64,000 nucleotides of DNA from Solirubrum koreensis (GTDB lineage: Bacteria; Bacteroidota; Bacteroidia; Cytophagales; Hymenobacteraceae): assembly GCF_039541855.1 (NCBI RefSeq), contig NZ_BAABHA010000010.1:310001-374000 (forward strand). Reading direction: 5' to 3'. Both the position numbers and the translations under genes were made by a program. Positions within the stretch are counted from its first letter, which is position 1. Every line of letters starts with the position of its first letter. Below, piece by piece: positions 1-6,384 of the stretch. The notes below the pieces were generated by a model that was given only the letters and a program-made list of their open reading frames with translations, ran no database searches and was not told where the DNA came from.

Positions 1-881
1 CTAAAACCGACGAACTGCAAACTCTCAAGGAGCAGTGGGACAGCGCCGGCCTCGTGCCGCGCAGCCAGGCCGAGAGCATGAACAAGCAGTTCTGGGCCGC
101 CTACAAAGGATTCTTCCAGCACAAAAACCAGTTCTTCAAAGCCCTCGACGAAGAAAAGTCGAACAATCTTAAGCAGAAAATAGCCCTCTGCGAGCAGGCC
201 GAAGCCGCGCTCGAAAATCCGAATTGGGAAGAAGGCCGCGAAACGGTTATCCGGGTCCAGAAGGAGTGGAAGCTCGTCGGCCGCGTGCCCGAGAAGCAGT
301 CGGATAAAATCTGGCACCGCTTCCGCACTGCCTGCGACGCTTTCTTTGAGCGCAAGAACCAGGAAGTACGCCACCGCGAGCAGCAGGTGCAGCAAGCTTC
401 AGCCGAGCAGTCGGCTTACCTCGACCGTTTTGCCGAGCAGGTGGCCGGTTTATCAGTCGAAAACCCCGGCACTGCAGAAGGTCTCCAAGCCATGGTGCAG
501 GAGTGGACGCAGTTCGACGGCCAGGGAAACCGCCGCGGCAGCGCCCAGGCCGAGGAGAAATTCCTGGGCTTGGCCACCAAGTACATCGATGCCATTCCCG
601 GCCTTTCGTACACCGAGCGCGAGGAGCAGGCGTTCCAGCTGCAAGTGCAGCGCATGAAGGCCAATCCCGATGCCCAGCAGTTGCTTTACCGCAAAGAGCA
701 AACCCTGCGTCGCGAGATAAACGAGCTGGAAAACGACATTGCTACGCTTCAAACCAACCTCGATTTCTTCGCTCGTTCGAAGAACGCCGGCCAGTTGCGA
801 GAAGAATACCAAGGTCGTATCGACGAAACCAAGGTGCGCATCGAACGCATGAAGCGCCAGCTGCGTATCATTCGCAGCTAG
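1..881 (+). CDS. DUF349 repeat protein, 5' end outside window
   Basis: The reading frame is open from the first bases of the window (codon phase begins at base 3), so this is the C-terminal 292 or so residues of a longer protein. Three DUF349-type helical repeats are visible, each marked by an L-x(2-4)-W-x(3)-G/D signature (EQWDSAGLVP, KEWKLVGRVP, QEWTQFDGQG). The last 60 residues are a charged, Arg/Lys/Glu-rich coiled coil ending IIRS. DUF349 proteins are widespread in Bacteroidota and have no firmly established activity; a nucleic-acid or ribosome-associated role would be guesswork. A good intrinsic terminator follows 26 bases after the stop, so the gene is the end of its transcript. The ATG/GTG codons inside the window (for instance GTG at 54) are internal and not the true start. 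Confidence 0.85.
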   Translation, partial: KTDELQTLKEQWDSAGLVPRSQAESMNKQFWAAYKGFFQHKNQFFKALDEEKSNNLKQKIALCEQAEAALENPNWEEGRETVIRVQKEWKLVGRVPEKQSDKIWHRFRTACDAFFERKNQEVRHREQQVQQASAEQSAYLDRFAEQVAGLSVENPGTAEGLQAMVQEWTQFDGQGNRRGSAQAEEKFLGLATKYIDAIPGLSYTEREEQAFQLQVQRMKANPDAQQLLYRKEQTLRREINELENDIATLQTNLDFFARSKNAGQLREEYQGRIDETKVRIERMKRQLRIIRS

Positions 882-906
882 TTTACACTCGATGCCTGAT
901 TGCTTG

Positions 907-940
907 AAAGCCCCGTGCCGTAACTGGTACGGGGCTTTTT
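907..940 (+). terminator. Intrinsic terminator after DUF349 gene
   Basis: A 10-bp stem, AAAGCCCCGT (907-916) with ACGGGGCTTT (929-938), closes a 12-nt loop and runs into a T tract. It separates the DUF349 gene from the toxin-antitoxin pair downstream. Confidence 0.8.
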
Positions 941-1019
941 CAATGGGTTTATGTATGGATAGCGGGGATATATTGGAGGGCTATCAGGAATCATTTAACC
1001 CCGGTTTTTAGTTCTCTCG

Positions 1020-1058
1020 TATATTGTCGTCAAATGACGGTTTTAAAATAGTCAAATG
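1020..1058 (+). promoter_or_regulatory. Putative autoregulatory operator of the first TA pair
   Basis: Just before the antitoxin start lie TATATTG (1020-1026, possible -7 box), a small dyad CGTCA-AA-TGACG (1028-1039), a TTTTAAAA palindrome (1041-1048) and a direct repeat GTCAAATG at 1029-1036 and 1051-1058, 22 bases apart, i.e. about two helical turns. The second copy overlaps the ATG at 1056. Xre-type antitoxins commonly repress their own operon, so an operator here is expected; the assignment is inference. Confidence 0.4.
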
Positions 1059-1508
1059 CTGCAAGCACACACAACTCCGGTAGCCAAAGTGGTCGAATTA
1101 CTGGGCGGAAGCTCGCTGGTACGGCAAGCCGTGCACAACGAGCTGGACTTGCTGGCCCTGGCTGCCCGCGGCTTGTCCATTCAATCGTTGCGGGCTTTGC
1201 AGCGCCGCATGCAGTTTTCGAACAAGGAAATCAGCGAGTTTCTCGACGTGTCGGAAAGCACGCTGCAGCGTCGGCAGCAAACCAAGCGTGCCCTCACGCG
1301 CGACGAAGGCGAAAAAGCCATTCAGCTTTCGAGCGTTATGGCCAAAGGCATCAGCGTGTTCGAAGACGAAGAAGATTTCCGGCACTGGCTGGAAACGCCC
1401 AACGTAGCGCTGGGCGGCATTGAGCCGAAGGAGTTGCTGGGGTCGTCCATTGGGCGCGAGCAGGTGCGCGAAATCCTGTTGCGCATTCAGTACGGCATCT
1501 ACTCGTAA
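1056..1508 (+). CDS. Type II antitoxin, Xre/ParS family (DUF2384)
   Basis: A 150-residue protein with the layout of antitoxins that partner RES-domain toxins. It has an N-terminal Xre-like helix-turn-helix region (about residues 50-85, with NKEISEFLDVSESTLQRR) and a C-terminal MbcA/ParS toxin-binding domain (about 95-148, VFEDEEDFRHWLETPNVALGG followed by LLGSSIGREQVREILLRIQYG). The family neutralises NAD-degrading RES toxins by blocking their active site and represses the shared promoter. The toxin gene follows after 11 bases on the same strand, as usual. Here the toxin is frameshifted, so this antitoxin may no longer have an active partner. Identification of family and role is strong; the autoregulatory site upstream is tentative. 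Confidence 0.88.
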   Translation: MLQAHTTPVAKVVELLGGSSLVRQAVHNELDLLALAARGLSIQSLRALQRRMQFSNKEISEFLDVSESTLQRRQQTKRALTRDEGEKAIQLSSVMAKGISVFEDEEDFRHWLETPNVALGGIEPKELLGSSIGREQVREILLRIQYGIYS

Positions 1509-1519
1509 GCACGGCGGTC

Positions 1520-1989
1520 ATGCGGCTTTTTAGGCTGGCGAAGGGCCAATACATTGCCGATATCAGTGGTACGGGCGGGCTATATGCCTCTGGCCGCTGG
1601 CACGAGCAGGGCACCCGCATTTTGTATACTTCGGAGCACCTCTCGTTGGCTAAACTGGAGGCACTGGCTAATTCACCGGTATTGCCGCGCAATTACGCCT
1701 TGCTGGAGCTGGAAGTGCCCGACGATGCGCCGGTAAAGACCGTGCGGGCGGAAGAATTGCCCGTTAATTGGGCCGCGTTGCCATACCCGCAGGAACTGGC
1801 CCTAATTACCCGGCAATGGGTGGAAGAAGGCAAGTACTGGCTGATGCGGGTGCCTTCTGCGCACTCGTTAGGAGAGTGGAACTACTGCTGAACCCCTTGC
1901 ACCCCGAGCACGTCCGCTTAGAAGTGGTAGCCATAACCCCACACGAATTTGATCCTCGACTGAAAGCCAATCAGTCATCTTCCAGGTAG
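1520..1989 (+). pseudogene. RES-domain toxin, frameshifted near its C terminus
   Basis: The first frame (1520-1891) encodes 123 residues of a RES-family NAD+ phosphorylase toxin: start MRLFRLAKGQY, then the GRWH and ILYTSEHLSLAKLE motifs that carry the active-site Arg and Glu. It stops at a TGA (1889-1891) inside the conserved core motif that in family members reads RVPSxxxPxxxNYLLNPxHPxF. In the next frame the missing part continues directly: LLNPLHPEHVRLEVVAITPHE and a FDPRL ending, up to a TAG at 1987-1989. Adding one base after the Tyr codon at 1883-1885 restores a protein of about 156 residues, the normal length for the family and similar to the 152-residue copy at 44.5 kb. I therefore read this as a one-base deletion that inactivates the toxin, or a sequencing error. 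Confidence 0.82.
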
Positions 1990-2516
1990 GCAGCGGCTAA
2001 CATACACCGGCTTTTACAAGCCGATAGGCATTAGTAAGCACATTTATTGAGCCATTCGCAGCAATAACAACGGGCTAATGCCGAATGGGTGGGCCAATTC
2101 ATACGGTATGAATTGGGACTATCGGTAAATGCTACCTGCCTTTTGGGGAAACAGACGGTGTACTAGCTGTTACCGAAGGTGCCGATAGCACCAAGGCCAT
2201 GGCAATAAGTGCAAGTGAAGAAGAGGGAGTCATGAGAAAGCCTATTGATTCCTCAAATTTCAGGCTACGGTCGGGCTGTTCACAGGAAGAATGCTTGTCG
2301 CCTGTGACGCTTGTGTTTTAATGAATAAGGTGGGCGGCAACTGTAAAACGGGCTTGAAATGCTTTATGTCGGGCTTTGCCGTGTAGGAAGCATCTTGTTT
2401 GTGACAAAATTGCAATGAGTACGGGAAGGGTACTGTTAGGATAACTTTTGCTCGATCAAGTAGCGGCAACCTTTGGGATTTTGAAACGGGTGTCGTAGGT
2501 TTGCAGCACCAAATAC
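1990..2516. other. 527-base region without a recognised gene
   Basis: No convincing gene is visible. The stretch holds a 23-bp dyad, CCAATTCATAC-G-GTATGAATTGG (2094-2116), and an open plus-strand stretch with coding-like composition from about 2112 to 2321 (peptide includes YLPFGETDGVLAVTEGADS) without an obvious start, perhaps a gene remnant. The final part, before 2517, is the promoter region of the tRNA gene. Confidence 0.5.
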
Positions 2517-2589
<73 letters not shown>

Positions 2590-2600
2590 CATATTTGACA

Positions 2601-2634
2601 AAAGACCCCGTGAATATTTGTTCACGGGGTCTTT
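2601..2634. terminator. Bidirectional terminator, tRNA-Thr / barrel gene
   Basis: A perfect 14-bp stem, AAAGACCCCGTGAA (2601-2614) with TTCACGGGGTCTTT (2621-2634), has a 6-nt loop. T-rich flanks on both strands suit it to end both the tRNA transcript and the convergent barrel gene. Confidence 0.82.
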
Positions 2635-2688
2635 GGCTTTTCTACCCACTTGCGTTTTGAAATCGGCTTGCCAGGGTTTATCAGGCAA

Positions 2689-3789
2689 CTAGAACGACAG
2701 CGCAATGCTGGAGGTGAGGTTGCCATAATCATTGGCAAGGCGGTTGTTCGAGTGGGAAAAGATGTCGCGCCGGGCGTTAAGCAAGCGCCCTTCCAGGCGC
2801 ACGAATACGTGGGATGTGGGAGTGTAATCAAGGTTAAGTGAGGCACCGTGCACCGTAAAGTGGTTGTGGCTCGCATTGGGCGACAACGACTGAACCACAA
2901 CGCCGCGGTCGGCGTGGTAGTACTCGGCACGGGCGGCTGCGGCCCATTGCCCGGTGAATTGGTAGCGCACAAAGGCCGCGCCGGTGTGCCAGGTGTCGGC
3001 TTTTTCACCGCGTTGCTCGTGCTCCTGCTTGCCCACGTCAAAAACCAGAGCCACGCTGAGCTGCTCGGAGGCGGTGTAGCGGGCAAAAAAGTCGTGGAAA
3101 TAACGACGCCGCCGGGGTTGGCTGGCGGGCTGCTCGTTGCCGTAAAACGAGCTGCTGTTGAGCAGTAACTTATCGGTGGCCTGCCACTGCAGTTGTGTGC
3201 CCAGGGCTTTGGCCTGGTTGTTTTCGCCAATGATTTGCCACCCGTTCAATACAAGGCCGGTAAGTGTCAGCTTCGGATCAACTTCGTACGTAACGCGAAC
3301 CCCGGATTCGTAATAAGGCGAGTTTTCGGCCATCAGCGAGCGGGTAAGCGTCCAGTTGTCTTTGCTGATGGCCGACTCGAAACCGATGTGGGAGGTGAAA
3401 ATGCCCGCGTCGAGCCAGATTTTGCGGAAGGGCCGGAACCCAGCGTAGGCCTCAAAGATGTGCCTGAACACGGGTTTCTCAGCAGCGTAATTGGCGGCCG
3501 GGTAAGTGCCGGCGTGCAGGCCTGCGGCGCCGCGCACCCGGTCGTTGTCGTAGCGGAGGCCCAGCAGGGCTTGGTTCACGGTGAACTGGTTGTGCCGGTT
3601 GTGGGAGTAGAGGAAGCCGGGCCGCGTGTGCGTATTGGGTTGGCGAAAGTCGTAGCCGAAGTAGCCGTCTACGCAGCCATACACGGCAAGAGACTTACTG
3701 GCCGCGGCTGAATCAGCAGCTGCGGGTGCTTGCGGCCAGGCCGCAGGGGCAGCTGCCAGCACAAGGCCGACCATTAAGAGTCTTTTCAT
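2689..3789 (-). CDS. Outer-membrane beta-barrel protein (porin-like)
   Basis: A protein of 366 residues starting MKRLLMVGLVLAAAPAAW; I chose this start because it gives a clean signal peptide, whereas the longer frame adds 11 residues in front of it. The mature part is rich in alternating aromatic/polar strands typical of barrels and ends in the C-terminal Phe (ALSF) used for BAM-dependent insertion. It contains motifs such as VNQALLGLRYDNDRVRGAAG and an aromatic girdle, and resembles the large porin/OmpL-type family of Bacteroidota annotated as outer-membrane beta-barrel proteins. Substrate is unknown. It stands alone: convergent with tRNA-Thr and divergent from the GNAT-like gene, with a hairpin-bearing 190-base gap in between. 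Confidence 0.75.
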   Translation of the reverse strand: MKRLLMVGLVLAAAPAAWPQAPAAADSAAASKSLAVYGCVDGYFGYDFRQPNTHTRPGFLYSHNRHNQFTVNQALLGLRYDNDRVRGAAGLHAGTYPAANYAAEKPVFRHIFEAYAGFRPFRKIWLDAGIFTSHIGFESAISKDNWTLTRSLMAENSPYYESGVRVTYEVDPKLTLTGLVLNGWQIIGENNQAKALGTQLQWQATDKLLLNSSSFYGNEQPASQPRRRRYFHDFFARYTASEQLSVALVFDVGKQEHEQRGEKADTWHTGAAFVRYQFTGQWAAAARAEYYHADRGVVVQSLSPNASHNHFTVHGASLNLDYTPTSHVFVRLEGRLLNARRDIFSHSNNRLANDYGNLTSSIALSF

Positions 3790-3861
3790 AACGCGAGGAT
3801 AACGTGGCGCGGGTGTTTGCAAACGCCCGGCTTGCGCAATAGTACGCTGCCTGCGCGTTTA

Positions 3862-3894
3862 CGCTTGCATGGCCGGACCACGGCCATGCAAGCG
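3862..3894. repeat. Perfect 14-bp hairpin in a divergent promoter region
   Basis: CGCTTGCATGGCCG (3862-3875) and CGGCCATGCAAGCG (3881-3894) are perfect inverted copies around a 5-nt loop. The hairpin lies between two divergently oriented genes, so it cannot end either of them. No T tract follows. It could be an operator or an RNA structure in a leader. Confidence 0.6.
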
Positions 3895-3982
3895 GGTTTC
3901 GGGCGCAGATACTGCCATGGCTTTGTTGTGGCTACCTTAGCGCCTCTTTTCGCCTTGCTTTCTGATCCTTTGTTCTGCGCCT

Positions 3983-5149
3983 ATGCAGCTTGTTGAAGTT
4001 AATTCGCCGGAACTGGCCCGCGAGTTCATTGAATTTCCGGTGCGGCTTTACCGCAACGACCCCAATTACATCCGCCCGCTCGATCAGGACGTTGAACAGG
4101 TGTTCGACCGCAAGAAAAACAAGTTCTTTCGTCATGGCGAGCTGGCGCGCTGGTTGCTGCAGGATGCGCAGGGCAGCACCATTGGCCGGGTAGCTGCGTT
4201 CATCAACAACCGCACCGCTAAAACCTTCGACCAGCCCACCGGTGGCATGGGGTTCTTCGAGTGCATCGATAGCCAGGACGCCGCCAACGTACTGCTCGAT
4301 GCCTGCCGGGACTGGCTGGCTGCCCGGGGCATGGAGGCCATGGACGGCCCCATTAACTTCGGCGACCGGGACCAGTGGTGGGGTTTGCTTATTGATAATT
4401 TCGGGCCGCCTACGTACGCCGTGAACTACAACCCGCCGTATTACCAGCGGTTGTTTGAAACCTACGGTTTTCAAGTGTACTTCAATCAGTACACGTATTT
4501 CCGGAAAGTGGCCGAGCCGCTGGACCCCGAATACCAGGAACGGGTGCAGCGGTTGTTTACCGGTACGGAATACCGCTTCGAGCACCTGCGTCTCAAGCAG
4601 CTGGATAAGTACACCGAGGATTTTCGGCAGGTGTACAACAAGGCGTGGGTAAACCACGTGGGGGTGAAGGAAATGAGTGTTGAGCAGGCCAAAAGCATCA
4701 TGAAGAAGCTACGGCCGGTGCTGGAAGAGAAAATCTGCTGGTTCGGGTATTACCGCGACGAGCCCATCGGGTTTTTGATTGCGCTGCCGGAGCTGAACGA
4801 GTTGTTCCGCTACGTAAACGGCAAGCTCGACTGGTGGGGTAAGCTCAAATTTGCCTTCCACCGCTGGCGTGGGGCTGCTAAAACGTTCACGGGAATTGCC
4901 TTTGGTATTGCGCCTGCCCATCAGCGAAAGGGCGTAGAAGCTGCTTTTGTTCTCGCTTCTTCTAAAGTTTTGCAGAACAAGAGCAAGGTCAAGTACGACG
5001 ACTTTATCATGAACTGGATCGGCGACTTCAACCCCAAAATGATGCGGGTGGCCGAGCAAGTGGGCGCCAGGATTTGGCGTACCCACGCCACGTACCGGTA
5101 TTTGTTCGACCGTACCAAGGAGTTCAAGCGGGCACCCTTAATTGGGTAA
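3983..5149 (+). CDS. GNAT-like N-acetyltransferase family protein
   Basis: 388 residues starting MQLVEVNSPELAREFIEFP, preceded by a possible -7 box (TACCTTAG, about 3933-3940). The protein belongs to a family common in Bacteroidota that carries a long specific N-terminal part (FPVRLYRNDPNYIRPLDQD, then INFGDRDQWWGLL and YNPPYYQRLFETYGF). A C-terminal half resembles GNAT acetyltransferases, including a segment like the acetyl-CoA loop (FGIAPAHQRKGVEAAF, about 305-320). Acyl transfer to an unknown amine is the likely activity, but this is inferred from fold only. A 14-bp hairpin 24 bases after the stop probably ends transcription. No neighbour suggests a pathway. Confidence 0.7.
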   Translation: MQLVEVNSPELAREFIEFPVRLYRNDPNYIRPLDQDVEQVFDRKKNKFFRHGELARWLLQDAQGSTIGRVAAFINNRTAKTFDQPTGGMGFFECIDSQDAANVLLDACRDWLAARGMEAMDGPINFGDRDQWWGLLIDNFGPPTYAVNYNPPYYQRLFETYGFQVYFNQYTYFRKVAEPLDPEYQERVQRLFTGTEYRFEHLRLKQLDKYTEDFRQVYNKAWVNHVGVKEMSVEQAKSIMKKLRPVLEEKICWFGYYRDEPIGFLIALPELNELFRYVNGKLDWWGKLKFAFHRWRGAAKTFTGIAFGIAPAHQRKGVEAAFVLASSKVLQNKSKVKYDDFIMNWIGDFNPKMMRVAEQVGARIWRTHATYRYLFDRTKEFKRAPLIG

Positions 5150-5173
5150 GCTTATTCATCAGCCTTGGCAACT

Positions 5174-5206
5174 CGCGGGCCGGTTCCATTGCGGAACCGG
5201 CCCGCG
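5174..5206. terminator. Strong hairpin, probable terminator
   Basis: CGCGGGCCGGTTCC (5174-5187) pairs perfectly with GGAACCGGCCCGCG (5193-5206) around ATTGC. There is only a weak T-rich tail (GCGTTTATG), so termination efficiency is uncertain. It follows the GNAT-like gene by 24 bases. Confidence 0.55.
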
Positions 5207-5237
5207 GCGTTTATGCAAGGCGAAGTCGGAGCGGATG

Positions 5238-5264
5238 CGTTGCTTTGCAGTTGCCAAAGCAACG
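5238..5264. repeat. 10-bp hairpin upstream of HD gene
   Basis: CGTTGCTTTG (5238-5247) pairs with CAAAGCAACG (5255-5264) around a 7-nt loop, 43 bases before the HD-domain start. It would lie in the 5' leader if transcription starts upstream. Function unknown. Confidence 0.5.
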
Positions 5265-5306
5265 TCGGGTCGCCGCGTTGCCTTATCATTCACCGCTATA
5301 CCCGAC

Positions 5307-5993
5307 ATGTTGGAGCCTTCAAAACAGCACATCATTGACCAAACCGCCGCTTTCGTGCGCGAGAAATTCCTGGGTGAAGGCTCCGGCCACGACTGGGAGC
5401 ATATCCGCCGGGTGTGGCAGACCACCCGTGCCTTAGCGCACGATACCACCGGCGCTAATGTTTACGTAGCCGAGCTAGGAGCGCTGTTGCACGACGTAGC
5501 CGACTGGAAATTTCACGGCGGCGACGAAGAAGCCGGTCCTCGCGCGGCCCGGACCTGGCTAACCAGCCTGCATGTGGAGGAGGAGGCTATTCAGCGGGTG
5601 GAAGCCATCATCCGTGAAATCAGCTTTAAGGGACTTGGCGTAGCCACGCCCATGAGCACCGTAGAGGGGGAGCTGGTGCAGGATGCCGATCGGCTGGATG
5701 CCATCGGGGCCATTGGCGTGGCTCGTGCCTTCGCGTATGGCGGCCACAAAGGTCGGCCGCTGCACGATCCGGCCATTCCGCCCGTGCAGCATGATTCCTT
5801 CGAAGCATATAAAACCAACACCGCGCCCACCATCAATCATTTCTACGAGAAGCTGTTGCACCTGCACGAGCGGTTGAACACGCCCGCCGCCCGCAGCGCG
5901 GCCGTGTCGCGCCAGGCCTTTTTGGAGCATTTTCTGGCGCAGTTCCTGCGGGAATGGTCGGGAGAAGATTTACCGCCGGTCGAGCCAGTATAG
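5307..5993 (+). CDS. HD-domain phosphohydrolase, YpgQ/YedJ type
   Basis: 228 residues. I chose the ATG at 5307 because the frame upstream of it runs through two hairpins and has no family similarity, while MLEPSKQHIIDQTAAFVRE matches the usual N terminus. The HD superfamily metal site is complete: GHDWEHIRRVW supplies the first His, LLHDVADWK the HD pair, and QDADRLDAIGAIGVARAF the last Asp in the pattern typical of the YpgQ/YedJ group. The FYEKLLHLHERLNTPAAR segment near the C terminus is also typical. Bacillus YpgQ hydrolyses (d)NTPs to monophosphate and pyrophosphate; the same activity is a reasonable but untested assumption here. A small lipoprotein gene follows 35 bases downstream. Confidence 0.82.
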   Translation: MLEPSKQHIIDQTAAFVREKFLGEGSGHDWEHIRRVWQTTRALAHDTTGANVYVAELGALLHDVADWKFHGGDEEAGPRAARTWLTSLHVEEEAIQRVEAIIREISFKGLGVATPMSTVEGELVQDADRLDAIGAIGVARAFAYGGHKGRPLHDPAIPPVQHDSFEAYKTNTAPTINHFYEKLLHLHERLNTPAARSAAVSRQAFLEHFLAQFLREWSGEDLPPVEPV

Positions 5994-6028
5994 GGCACGT
6001 ATATGGCCTTTTTTGCGTTGTTTTGTTT

Positions 6029-6274
6029 ATGAAGTTTGAGTTCTACAAGCTGCGCCGCTGGTTACCATTCTTGGTAATGGCCGTGGCCATCAGCAGCTGC
6101 CGAACGTGCCCCATGGATTCCTGCCGCGTACGCAAGGTTCATTTCCACAACGGCAATAAGTACCGGGGCCAGCCGCTGTTTAAAAAACAGAACCCCGAAA
6201 TAGGCGAGAAAATCAAAGTGCACGGCCAGCCAAACGGCAAAATGCACAACAATCGTTCGAAGCCCAAACCTTGA
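6029..6274 (+). CDS. Small lipoprotein, uncharacterised
   Basis: An 81-residue protein starting MKFEFYKLRRWLPF. It has a short hydrophobic segment followed by a lipobox (AVAISSC), so it is probably a lipid-anchored envelope protein. The mature part is small, basic and Asn/Lys/His-rich, with two more cysteines close to the anchor (CRTCPMDSC). Similar short basic lipoproteins with a CRxCPMxSC-like start are seen in other Cytophagales, but I know of no function. It lies 35 bases after the HD gene and 110 bases before gyrA, on the same strand. The longer frame beginning at 5954 overlaps the HD gene and lacks a signal sequence, so I rejected that start. Confidence 0.65.
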   Translation: MKFEFYKLRRWLPFLVMAVAISSCRTCPMDSCRVRKVHFHNGNKYRGQPLFKKQNPEIGEKIKVHGQPNGKMHNNRSKPKP

Positions 6275-6384
6275 TTCCTGCTAGGAAAAAAGGCCTTTTT
6301 TGGGTATCTTGCCAGCTTAAACACGAGTTTCCAACCAGGCTTGTCAACTGCGTTTTGTAACATTGGCAACCCATAGTTTTGATC

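Noticed and set aside
6305..6312. TATCTTGC as the gyrA -7 box
   Set aside because: It misses the TTTG end of the consensus at two positions and has no -33 partner, so I did not list it as a feature.
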